Assembly (NCBI GenBank): GCA_022829145.1
Contig: CM040755.1
Location: 13,083,063-13,147,062, forward strand
Direction of reading: 5' to 3'
Origin: Albula goreensis
Lineage: Eukaryota > Chordata > Actinopteri > Albuliformes > Albulidae
DNA: 64,000 bases
Positions 47,320-59,886 of this stretch are shown piece by piece. The number at the start of each line of letters is the position of its first letter. Within the stretch, counting starts at the first letter, position 1. The notes under the pieces are model-generated. The model was not told where the DNA came from. It saw nothing but the letters and a program-made list of their open reading frames with translations, and ran no database searches. The position numbers and the translations under genes are program-made.

Positions 47320-47560
47320 TTTGCTTTCTATAACAGTAGGTGGATATTTAATTATTTACAACACCGACACTCTTCCAGCCCCTCGGTCTCTCCATCCATC
47401 TAGCTAGCTACACTTCAGAGAATCCCATCCGTCTGTCTCCGGCCTGTCAATGTATTTAATTTTGGAGAACACCGTTTCAAGTTGACAGTTTTCTATTTTT
47501 GGAAGTACTGTAAGTTCCGTTTGCTATAAATGTCTCTTTGTAATTCTTGTGTTTGTTCGG
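47320..47560 (-). other. dmxl2: dmxl2 5' UTR (extent inferred)
   Basis: Sequence between the start codon and a TATA-like site. It is GC-richer than the surroundings near 47380-47440 and has no in-frame upstream ATG joined to the coding frame. Confidence 0.5.
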
Positions 47561-47580
47561 TTACAACACTAACGCCCGGA

Positions 47581-47588
47581 TTATATAC
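47581..47588 (-). promoter_or_regulatory. dmxl2: Possible dmxl2 TATA-like element
   Basis: TATATAA on the - strand in a GGG/CCGGG setting, about 260 bp upstream of the ATG. The nearby sequence to about 47650 is relatively CpG-rich (GCAGCGGCGCTAGCATGCGC), so a CpG-type promoter without a TATA box is the alternative. Confidence 0.4.
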
Positions 47589-47649
47589 CCTTTAGTGAAC
47601 GGATGGATCTCCGCAGCGGCGCTAGCATGCGCGTTCTCGATATTTCAAG

Positions 47650-50600
47650 GCACGGCTGCGTGACCATAGATATAGTTTTCCTAGATCGCAATTTCAAAGC
47701 GTTATCCTGGGAAGTAAGCAGGGTTCTGCAAGTTTGCCCAAGAATTGTCGTTTAAACCTATGACTGAAACTGCTTTAATTTCGTTAATAACTTTGGGTTT
47801 ATTTGATCATGTTAAAGATGCCGTAATGCACGCAATGTGACATGGCCACTAGCGTTGATATAACATTCGAGCTAGTTTGCTATATCCCACTTCACGTCAG
47901 CTTTTGAGGTTGGAGGAGCGCGCACCCCTGTGATGACGACACAGGCGTGCATTGATCATGAAAAGAAGTGGGGCTGTTAGCAAAAACATTACAGTATAGA
48001 AAACCTGAAATCAATATAGGGGTTTCAGAGCCTGCGGTTAAATTCAAATACTTAGTAAATGTGAGTGTTAATTCACAAAATAAATTGGAACTTTGTCAAA
48101 TTATGATAAAGCGCTGTAAAAAGACAAGAAAAGGGAATCCCCACCCCCTATTGGAGAAGCTGTTTGGTGCGTTCTGGTAGAGGACTGACAGGGATATCAG
48201 CTGGTCAATGACTGCCTTGAATAACTGAACATGAGAACACATTCATTAAATTTTGAATGATGAAAAAAAAAAAAAAAAAAAACAAATAAGTGAAATAAAA
48301 CAGAAACACCGCCTGTGCCTAATTTTTTTGGAAATCAATTTTCTGGTTGGAAAGTATATTTGTGCATAGCTCTTTTAATATAGTTTTATACATGCATAGT
48401 CTTTACTCTTAACAATATTTTTCCAGAAAATCATTTAATTGAATGCACTGAAGCTGAAATAACAGGTTGTAGGTTGAGGATAGTGATTCCTTTGGTCACA
48501 TTTCTGAACTTGAGTCATCTGAAGAGCGCTGGCGGCAACCGTTTGGGCCCTACATGCTGCGGCCTGCCACAGAGCATGAGAGGGGAAGCCGTGGCCTGCG
48601 AGCAAGGATGACAGAGGATACGAGATGTCATGGAACCAGGATACTCTCGCATGGAGACAGCATATCTAGGGGAGACAATGTTCCAAATAACAAGGGCAAG
48701 CTATTACATTCACCAGCCATTTCAGTACCTGAACTGAGCTCTAAAGCTCAATCTGACTATCCATTCACTGCGTTTTGGTGGCAGTCTTTTGTGTTGATTT
48801 AATATTTTTGTTTATTTATTTAATATTAAACACCCGCCCCATACAATGGGAAAAAAAGATTTGTATTTTCCAAAGATCAGTGACGCACCTTCTAATTCTA
48901 ACTTTTGTGCTTGACCTGTTAGGGTTCAGGGTAATTTTGCATGATAACCAGTTTTCAATTCATCATTTGAATTTGACCAATTTGTTGTTAAGAGAGTGTA
49001 GCACTGTTCATTGATGCACTGGTGTTATAAAAGAATATGTCATCAGAGACAAGAGTCAAGGCAAAAATAAATTTTGGCAAATATGAGTTTGCAGTTTGAA
49101 CATTGTGTTCAAGACCAGGTACGTTTTAAGGTCAGACAGTGTTTTAACGACGAATGACTAATGTGCCATTTCCCAATGCACTTCTTGGCAGGAGGGACTA
49201 GACAGCTTTATTTAATTACAGAATTCACTGACTTAGCCAAATCCAGAGTTTTTTCAACATCAGACAACATAAAGCTATTCACTGCAAATGGGAAATTGCA
49301 CTGCCTTCACAATTTGCATATCCTTGAAACGATGCCAGAAGAAAGCTTCAATGAAGAACTTAAAACAATGATTTTTGTTGAAAGTGGAACATCCCTCCCA
49401 AAAAGTAATGTGTGGCAAAGCTGTGACTTAATATTAAACATGCATAATACTTGCATATTATACTCACACAAGCTATTCACTTGTCTATTATTGTAGACAG
49501 ATTATTCAGAAGTAAGCATTTCATATGTAACTATAATTGTGTTGTTCATGACATAATGTGGTTGCTATGGGAGCAGTGGCTGGTGATAATGGATTAGCCA
49601 CAGTAAGACCAGCAAACTAACCAGTAGTTGCAGATTCTTTGATATCAGGTCTGAATATCTAAAATAGCAGTGATAAGAAAGATGACCAGCTTGAGAGTAG
49701 TATAGTAATAAAACAGGATGAGAAATGTACATTATGCCATAGCCCTTTTTTGAACCCTTAGATGGCTTTGAAAAATGCATCATTGCACAAACACACTTCT
49801 TCATGCAAACAGCACTTGGAAGTGTCCAAATACATTGAAACTCAAATCCCTTGACATTTGAAACAATCAAGGTTACTATTTAAAAAAAAATGGAAAAGGA
49901 AAACAAAAATGGTTTTGGTATTGTAGCATATATAATAATACCCTGTTATTACCAATACAACTTGTATATTGGTGCTCCAACTAAAATATGTAATGTGCCA
50001 TCATTTGCTTTATTTACTTTCTCTGAGCTCACTCTCAAATTATAGTCTGGTACTGTGTGCTAGCACCTATTCGCAGTTTGGAGGAGAACGACAAACAAAA
50101 CCACAAAGAAATAATCTACTTGTTCAGCTCTGGTTTTTTAGATATTTCCCGTAGAAGCCAGGTTGAATGCACACTTCATACTGTTTCGTCCCAACTGCTT
50201 TGAGCAGTTGTCACTAAAACATATATTGAGGAGCAAAGTACGTAATTAGCTTCTAGCTAGATTGTGGGCAGTTAAGATATGACAGTCTTCCACGTCAATA
50301 CCGGCCCAAATTCTGAACCAGATCTGAATGAAGATGCTTAGGTTTATAGGACGCACACTTATGGTACACATACTGTATCTTTGTTAAATAAGTAAATGAT
50401 GAGTCCATGTTATTATATTCTTATGTTCTATGCCTGAAATGTGTCTTCAGTAGTTTTGCACGTTATGCACTACATGCACTTTTATACAGATACAGTAGTA
50501 CAGATCTGCTGGGTCATTACTTTCCCTGCCCATGTCCTGTACCTCCAAAGACTTCCTGTTTCACCCCTACATGCTTGCCATTAACCTTTTCATTCCCAGG

Positions 50601-52180
50601 TGCCATGGGGCGGTGCACAGTTGGCCACAGCATTGTTCAGGGAGGCGGGGTTTTCCCTCACCTCATTGCTCTCTAGTGGCTTCCCTGGTCAGCCAAGCAC
50701 TTGCCATCTGCCTTTGTTAGCACACCAGCTGTGTAGACATCTAGTTCAGTCGCTGTGTTTATTCAACGGGTGCATCAGAGTGGTAGAGAAGAGGTGGGCT
50801 GGCTTTATGCATTTCACAAGACCAATACTAATATGCACACTTCTACTTTGATGGAGGATACAACATTTGAAACTTGGAGTGGAAAACACATAACTGTAAA
50901 TATAAAATTCCACTAAAAAGTATATGTTCAATGAATTCATGTTACCTTGCTTTAACTACTTTGACTCATGATGTGTGCATGGCTTTAAAATATGCAAACT
51001 ACACATGGATATGGCAACAAAATAGAAAAGGAGGATATATTTCAAATGGACGACATATATCAGATGTAAAATGTTTGTCTTTTGCGGTGGGGCCATAACA
51101 GTTTCAGGATCATTCTGGACTGTGGTGATAATGTTGTGTGCAGAGCTTCTGTTGAACAGAGAGCTGAATTAAATGCAGTATAGATTTTCTCATTTCACGG
51201 AGCATGGTTGGCTTCAGGGTGTTGCAGTCCACCCCATGTGCATTAGCCACTACGTAATAAAAGCTGTATAGAGATTCACGGTTTGTCCCAAGTGCTGAAT
51301 GGCTATTATAGTGTGAAGCCTGGGCATCATTCTTCTTAGGAAGGGACTGTATCTTCTGTGTGACATCTGGGGATTAGGGCAGGGAGACTCACTGTCATTT
51401 CCAACATGTAATTTGAAATGAAAATACAGGTAATAGCAAAAATATCCCATTCTGGGATTTTATGATTTTAATCCCTGGTTTGACACAGAAAACTTGACAA
51501 CAACTAAACTCATGGCATGTTTCATATAAATCAGCTAAACTAGAATAACCCAATGTTGCAGATTGTCAGGATTGTTGCAAATTCCCCCATGTCCATTAGC
51601 ATGGAACTCTTTTAACAGTCTATATATCTGGCCAAATTGCTATCCTTTAATGATGATTGTGGAGCACTGAAGTATTGAAATTTGCATTTCTCTGACATTA
51701 TACAATTATCTCTCACTCACAAAATGCCATTTGTCGTTTGAACTGGCAACATGAAGGCCCTTTCCCATAACAAGTCACTTGATTGGATTGTGCCACAGGC
51801 TGCCAGTATTCCCTGCCCTTGAATACTGTCTCAGAATCAATCTCTTTCAACCAAAATCTGAACGACAAACATTGTAAAGGATAAGGTGGGGAGTGATTGA
51901 GGATCAAATTCAACGACATTCATATAGTGCAGTCATATAAAGAACAATGATTTTAAAGATGAAAGGCAAAGCAAAAAATACAATTCAATGACTTTAAAGT
52001 ACCTCTGTCAGCATTTTGTTATTTAGATGTCCGTGCGTAAAGAACATGTAAATGTTCAGAGAACCTTGTTTTCTGCCTGCACTTTGGAAACACTGACCTG
52101 GATTCAATAAACAGTTTTCTGTGACTCACAATTAAGCAGATGTTTTACTTTACTTGTTAAAAAACTTAAAATAGCAATCT
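47650..52180. other. Intergenic DNA upstream of dmxl2, no gene seen
   Basis: AT-rich, no open frame over 111 codons and none recognisable. Holds a poly(A) run at 48263-48282. A GC-richer patch near 48500-48660 shows no protein likeness. Confidence 0.65.
48263..48282. repeat. Poly(A) run, about 20 nt
   Basis: Uninterrupted A tract; the flanks show no clear LINE or SINE 3' end. Confidence 0.85.
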
Positions 52181-52183
52181 GAC

Positions 52184-52199
52184 AAAAAAAAAAAAAAAA
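52184..52199. repeat. Poly(A) run
   Basis: Sixteen A residues about 35 bp before a TTGTTA/TTA compound repeat. Confidence 0.85.
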
Positions 52200-52233
52200 C
52201 ACTGGCATGTAAGGCTTAGAACCAGAATGGTAT

Positions 52234-52286
52234 GTTATTATTGTTAGTTATTGTTATTGTTATTGTTATTGTTATTGTTATTGTTA

Positions 52287-52319
<33 letters not shown>

Positions 52320-52320
52320 G
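52234..52320. repeat. Compound (TTATTG)n-(TTA)n microsatellite
   Basis: About eight hexamers pass into about ten TTA trimers. It is translatable in one frame as an Ile/Val run, but that is not a gene. Confidence 0.95.
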
Positions 52321-55300
52321 TATGCAGCATGTTTTCTATCATGTTGTCTTGTCTAAAAAGAATTACTTAGTAAAATGTGTCTCTCCTGTGCCTGCCACAT
52401 ATGGCCTGCAGGACAGTGGCAGAGAAACTGCTGTCCTGCACTGGCTCAGCCCTGCATGGCCTGAGGTCAGTGTGCCCTAGATTCTGTGTGCCCACAGAGG
52501 GCACCCAGAGACAAGCTGCCTCAGTCCATTCCCCTCAAACTCCCAGCATGCCTATGTACACACACAGGGCAGAGCATGACTTCAAATGTAATCAATCTGA
52601 AAGCAAAGCTCAGTCTGTTATTTACTCAATTTCATTTCCAAAAGTCTTAAGAATGCCATATTGATGAATGTTATGAAAATACTATTGCAAGGTGCTCTGT
52701 TTTGCTGGTTCAAAACGTAGATACATTGCATACCACATATGTAAACACACTTCATTATATCTTCCACATTTGCAGTCACCTACAGAAGTATTGGAACCCT
52801 ATTGGAACAGCAAAGAGTATCACTGTTCTCACTCTCAACTAATTAAGCTAGCATTTTTCTTGCTTGATAGCATCCATTTTCTAGTGTTCATGTAAAAATA
52901 CATGTAAACTTCACTCTGAAACAATACCAGAATACAGGGCTTCATTTATTGTGTTTTGAACTTTTAGTAATCCAAACAACCCCCTAGGGGTTCCAATGGG
53001 TTTGCATTACTGAGGGTCCTCAATATATATAAACAGTGACAGTGGAATAGATATGTCTGTGAAAACCAGCAGTGGAAAAATGTTGCAGTCACTCCTACAG
53101 GTTGCCAAGTCACCCACTGAGATGCCTGCAGAGCTTAGCCAGCACCAGTGAATTACTCATCAGCAGCATCATTCATCAAAATGTCAAACATGTTGATAGA
53201 ATATCACAAATAGCAGTTACTTACTTACTGTAAATAAGAACCCATAATAAGCTGAATATATTTGAATACAAAAGCTCATATCATTAGTTGTGCATTGTAA
53301 CTTTTATGGATCTATGACCAATTAAGTTTATTTAAAACACTGTGTGACTATAACTTGTATCTTCTGCAAAGTAATATAATTTAATTTATCACAATAACAG
53401 ATTTTAGCTAGAATAATTTTCCATGGTACTGTAGACCTATATATGGTTGAATAAGAGAGCGTATACCACTGCCATGAATCACATTTTTGCCCCGTATCTT
53501 TTGGTGGAGCCATGAACAATGACCTTCGCTGAGAAAAGAATGGCAAGCAAAGGTCTGAATGTTGTTTTGTAACATTTTCCAGACTGACTGCCATCAACAA
53601 CTTTTTATCTGCAGGTATCTGTTTTGATTGTGACATCATGTGCCTTTAGAATCAGTGTGCTGACAATGTTACTCTGACTGTGTGTTTGGACCATGTTGTT
53701 TGTTTGGCAACTTTTGTTGGACCTACTTATGAGCTGTATTTAACACCAGTTCTCAACCAATGAGCATCAAACATTTAAAGAAGCCATGGAATAATTCAGT
53801 GTGTAAAGACAGATAGAAGTATATTGTGGATATCAATGTTTTTTATTCTGTGTTTGGTCAACAACAATATTTGCATTTACAATATTTTTTGAGTATATTC
53901 AAATGCTGCTAGAGGGCTTGCAGTTCATCTAATATTTTCCTTCCTCTCTGTGCATATTCAGCAGTGTGTGCTGTATCCTTATAATATGGCATAATACAAT
54001 AAAGTATGTATAATACACAAAAATATGTTTTTTTGCACCTTTGAACAAGAGAGCTCTGTAGGGAAAGGAGGAACTCTCTCTCATCCATCACACATCACAG
54101 TTCCCACCCTGAATGTGGAGGCATTCAGTTTGTGCCAGCTCACCACACATCAGTGAGAGCCACAATAACCTGCCTGTGATCCTACAGTCAGGAAGTATCC
54201 ACCGCCATATGGGAAGGTATGCTTCCTACTGCCATATTTAGGCTTAGATTCAATAGAATGGCAGTAATTTAAACGCTCTTTGTTTATGATGAGGCACTTG
54301 TCACCAACCTTAATATATCTGGCTCTAATATGTATTGCATTATTTAAATTATGCACTCGACATGTATGGAATGCATAAGAATAATATTATTTCTGTTAAT
54401 TTGAAAAAAAAAGCAGTTAATTACAACTAATTATTGAGTTTATGTTAATCAATCATAACTGACAGTAATTAGATAATAAAAAGAAAAAGATTTATCCAAA
54501 AATAACAACATTAATTACATGGAAGGAGAACAATCTTATATATTGACCTGTTTTGTTTGATAAGGGAACAGATTCAAACTTGTCAGAAACAGGATGAATC
54601 AATGAATCTGCCTTACAGGTACACATTTATTTGTCTGTATTCTGACATAAACAGCAATGAGGAAATAACATTTATAATGACTTTTTTTGCACTGTGCCAT
54701 ATGTGCTGCATTTCCCTCTCATGTGATAGTGGAATATTAACTAAGGACATTGCACTTTCATTTAAAATATTTTTTTCTTAAATAACATATGCATAACATC
54801 TCATGGCCATCTCAATACTTTGGAGGATCATTAAAATCTACAAACTTCAAGAATATGTGAAGGCATATTTGACACCATGGCTTCAACATAAGTATTTTTT
54901 TTCTATTCAGTAACAAACACATCCCCAAAATCATTCCTGGAAAGCAGGCATTTATATTCTTGTATAGTGATTTTGCTAAACCCTGCAGTGACTTTCACAC
55001 TTCCTTTGAAACTAGTGATGTCTATCAGAGGGAAGAGAAGCTCTCATTCTCATTCACCAGAGAACATTACCTGTCAAAGAGAATATATTTCTGGACTAAA
55101 CAAGATCTGCATTCATTTGAAAGAAAAGCCTTTATCACTCCCTATTACTCACTGTTTGTTTTTTATATAAAACCCCAGGATGCCTCATCTATTATTCTCT
55201 ATCATTGAAATCTTCCTTTTGTACCATTCAACATGTTTTTCCTATGGCTCAGGTTCATGCTTAATTCATTTTGCATTCACAGTGTTGTGTGTGTTCCACA

Positions 55301-58300
55301 CGCATTGGAGAGATTGATGACACCAATTTCAAAGACTCTTCCTCCTATCTCTTTACGTTTTTCCCTTTCTCACTTGCCGTTGAAACCTTCAGCCACCTCT
55401 GCCATGCTTTAGCAGGCACATGCATCAACAGCTGCCTTTATCCGAAGCCACACAGTGGTTTATTACACAAAAATCTCACTTACTTATCTCTGGTTAAGAT
55501 TCTGTGGATTTTTGTTTCATTTTTGCTTGTTTACAGCCTGCCAGGTTCTGTAGCTATTACACTGGGTCTTTTTTGCTAGTGTTTTATTGCGGCTCAGTTC
55601 CCTGTCTTTATGTCCCCTCATTTCAAGGATTCACAGCATGGTCTTTCAATTCCACTGCATTTCACCCCCATAAAGCACATTAGTGAACTCTCCAGTCCTT
55701 CATCATGCCCAAGCTTGTTTGCACGGCATTACAATATGATTAGCTGAGGACGTCTTGAGAGAAGTTAACATGAGTGATGTGCCTAACCTTTGCATTCATA
55801 CAATTATTATGAAATTAGGGGACTGATAAATCAGATAAGATAAACAATAGCAATAACGCAGAGCACAAAGCTCCACAGCCATCACTGCTTAGAGAAAAAG
55901 CAATAAAGGAAAACAGATGCCCTGCTTATTGAGGTCAGGCCTTAGTGATACAATCTCAGGGTGACACAACAATTCAACTTGACACTGATTATGTTTCAGG
56001 GACTTCTAATGCATATTTTCTAGGGGATGGGGTGCGGTTGGAGGGAGATGGACAAAAAATGTTCACATCATGAAGGGTAATATTTCCATTCCATTTAAGC
56101 AATAAATCAAACCTTCCACAGCTGACTTTTAACAGTTTACCTGTCAGCAGAAGGACCTTCTGTATCACATCATCCACAAACATCCAAGACAGGTCCTCTC
56201 TTCAGAGGTATAAATTGTGTTTCAACACTCACTATAGACAAGTAGATTATATTTTTTTTTACATTGTTCATTTAAATATGGGTATTCTCTTCCACTAGTA
56301 TCTCTGTTGTGACTTGAAATTAATCCCAGGGCTTTTCACAATGTGAAAGGGACTAAATTCAGCTCATCCGTTGAGAATCTGTGCAGTTGAGAACAGATGG
56401 TGAAGGGAGAGCAGGCTCTTCGAGTAGCACCGATAGGGATGGGATGAAGGCCTTGGCTCCATGCCATGATGTGACCGAAAAACCTCTGGGATCAGATAAT
56501 CTGCGACCGTCCTCCGCAGGTCACTGGGTTGTAGAAGTGGAATGCGAGCGCTGTTGTTAGTCGCCCTCAGCGTCGGGAAGGATTTTTGCCACTTTGTGCA
56601 CACAAAAGCCCTCGGTCCCAAAGCAGCGAGAGCTGGCTGCACCTCCAGAGGGGGAGATGAGGGCAGTGTGGATTTATCCGTCTGACCAGTCAGGTCACTG
56701 TGCGCCAAGGGCCTGCTATGGGGACGCGGCCTACATCACCACAGGTTTACCAATAACATCATGTGAAGATATCACCATTTTTCCACACAAAATATATGTT
56801 TTCAGATATTTAATATGCAAAAAAAGATTGCTTTTACAAGTGAATCCTGTATTTAATACATGAACAAACATGGGGTAGACAAAATACTGGAATCACTAAA
56901 AATAATGAATATTTATTCACTAATACTGAGTTTGGCCATACTTTGCCTTCAGAATAGCTTTGGGACACAGATATTTCCTGATTTCCTTGTTTGGCTTAAG
57001 GAATTATGTTTTTCAACACTGTTCCTGACATGACAACATGAAAAAAGCAAACATAAGATAAAATATATTTGTTACTGTCACTTACCTGCAGTTCTGGCAC
57101 TATCTGACCTCTTACAGAATCTGTCAGTTCTCTCATGTTGCTTTACAAACTCACATGAAGGGTGATTTTTTCTTTTTACAGTAGATACTGGTAATTAGTT
57201 GTGCCTTAAATATGGAACACATGCAGACTCCTTTAATTGTGATTTAGTTACTTTGAAATACAAGTCTACCCTGGATAGTTTCACATGTGAAAATCAGACC
57301 TCATCATATTTGCTTTTAGGTATTCGGCTCATATTTGAGAAAAAAAAATTGCAAAGGAAAAAAACAACACACAAGAAATTGATTTTTGTGTGTGTGTGTG
57401 AACTGATCTTCATATGGGTTATTTTTTATAAGTGTCAATCCAGAATCCAGGACAAACACATTTTCCTGAAGACACCAATTTACTCAAATCTGAGGATAAA
57501 CAGTACCATTGAGTGAAAGGCTGCAGTTGAGTATATGTGTTGTGTTTAAAATCTATTTGTCATTCATCTCCATTCCCATGACTGTAACATCCTCAGTGGA
57601 TTCAGGAGAGCAGACCAGCATGTGCTGCCCTGTCTTCTGAAATGTGTCCAGCCAATGGTAGCTTCACTCTGCGGTCCACCAGCCCAGCTGCATAGGACTC
57701 CACTGGACTGCACTATTTTCCCCATCGGTGCAGACAGACCAGACAAACTGCAAATATCAAACTGTCTTCCATACTGTGCTATGCATGTACTGTCATTTGT
57801 GCACAAACACTAGCACTGCTATTGTCAGGATTTCATTTTGGAATTTCTGGCATGTCATTATGCTAATGAATTAGCTAGATTTGAAGTTGAGCAGCCTGCA
57901 CCACAATGAGAAAATACATCATGCAGCATCATGGATTTCAGAACACTTTGGGATCAGATCATATCATCTCAGCAAAAGCAAAAGGTTTTCTGCTAACTTG
58001 AATGGCAAGGGTTTCCTCTTCATCTGTGCAAATGGAGACAATCTATACTAAGTTTTTTTTGAATAAAGAATTACAAACATCTTAGCATAGCATTGTCCCA
58101 CCTTTGGGTACAAATATGAAAGGAAAGCAATTGACAAACAAACAAATGACGTGTGGATCTGATCTGTTCTTGATGAAGATTGGTTGTCAGCAACAAAACG
58201 TTTACCTTGTGGTGTGTCATACAAACATTGTCTGAGTTAAGTTAGTGGACCATTTTTGTTATCATTAACCCTTAAAGTGACCACATGTCAGGGACACAGT

Positions 58301-59820
58301 TTACCACTGACCTTGGCGTGTCTGCTTCTACATGTTATTTTCATACTTTCATGCTTCAGCATAGGGTTGTCACCCATTCTCACCTATGAAAACTCTTGAT
58401 GGTATTCTCTTTGGCGTAATGCTTATGATGGCACTAATGCTTTCTAATCATGCATATCATGTCAATATTTTTGTTTTTGTGTTTTCCATTACTGTTGGGG
58501 TTTTCTACAAGGATCTAATATAGAGTCTGCTGATGTTGAGAGAGGCCAGAGGGCAGAACCTCAGTAAGATTTATCTGTTGTTCCATTCCATTATCTCCAC
58601 ACCATTGCAAATATGTAACAGAGAGTGCCTCACTATTAGCTGTGAGACCATGCTAAGTTTTACAGCCTTCAGCTCACAAAGCGCGAAGGCCGCAACCCCA
58701 GTCACGCATCCACAGCCCTGTGCCTCTGTGTGTCCAGATTCTCATTGAATGCCTTCATTCACCGAACTGAGCCCCTCTCATTTGCGTAATTGATGCGTAA
58801 TTATAAGAACATGGCATTGAAAGAGATGACTTTCTTTTTCCTCTCCCACAAGTCGCCCTCATAAGTGTTCTACCACCTGATGGGCACCATTCTCTCCCAC
58901 CCACGCCGCTCTGTGCCTGCCTCATTTCCTGATTAACCCTTGCAGACAGTACCATTGTGTCTGCTTGTTCAAAGTTATTTTGAATTCATTTTTTATTTCA
59001 AAAGGTGCTGTCAAGATAATCCAATGCAGGAAACGCAGTGAATAGAGGTTGACAATGATGTGGTCCTCATACCCTACAGTGAATGCAGGCGTTTTGAAAT
59101 GGCTGGCAGGAAACATGGGTCACAGAGTCCAGCGCAAGGCTTCAGTGGGTGCATGTGAGGAGCTGGTCAGGGAACAGTGCACAGGAGGTCCCCCTGCACA
59201 AACCTTCAGCTACACGGAGAGGAACAATATGACATCTGGGAAGGTCAAATGGTAAATTTTAACATTTACACTTCTCCACAATTCCACCAACTTATGACAT
59301 GATAGATGTAGAAGTTAATTAAATAATAACAGCCAATTTTCATATTTTGTTTGTGTTGTTATTTGTTGTCTTGCCATACTCTCTATTCCATACAATAGAT
59401 GAGTTTTGGTAGTCTCAGTTGCTGTGACCCATTAAGGACAGTAGATGGGGCACATGCTTCACAAATCACACAGATGCTAAGCCAAGGGCCCTGAGAACAG
59501 GGTGCTGAACTGTTGGCAAAGAGAATAGGATACAATAAATGTACATTGAGATTTCCCAAAAGACATAATCAAAACTGAACGGTATACTAGCATCAAAATA
59601 TTTCAATTCTGCAACTCAGATTCAAAGACTACAAAAATACTACAGAAACTTGCACAATAACCCTATGGGACACATAGCTCAGGGGTAAAAAGGAAGCTGA
59701 TAACCAAAATTTCTTCAAAGCTTACTGAAAAGTATACAGGACATGTACAATTGTGTTGATTGTATTTAAAAAATACATTTAGACTCAACAGACACATACG
59801 GTTTGTATTTACAATCTATT
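52321..59820. other. Intergenic DNA, no gene seen
   Basis: AT-rich, stop-rich in all frames. Contains a possible repeat fragment near 56870-57080 (GGGGTAGACAAAATACTGGAA), a GC-richer patch at 56390-56730 and homeodomain-site-rich stretches near 57850 and 58770. None of these supports a gene call. Confidence 0.6.
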
Positions 59821-59828
59821 ATATATGC

Positions 59829-59886
59829 TACTAGCATGTATAGATTATGTACTAGCATGTATATATACAATCTATACATGCTAGTA
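59829..59886. repeat. Perfect 18-bp-arm inverted repeat
   Basis: TACTAGCATGTATAGATT at 59829-59846 is exactly reverse-complemented at 59869-59886, with a 22-bp spacer that repeats the ACTAGCATGTATA core. It can form a cruciform or a long RNA hairpin. Confidence 0.95.

Noticed and set aside
59680-59700. tRNA-like A box (TAGCTCAGGGGTA)
   Set aside because: No B box or cloverleaf follows at the required distance, so no tRNA or clear SINE can be called.
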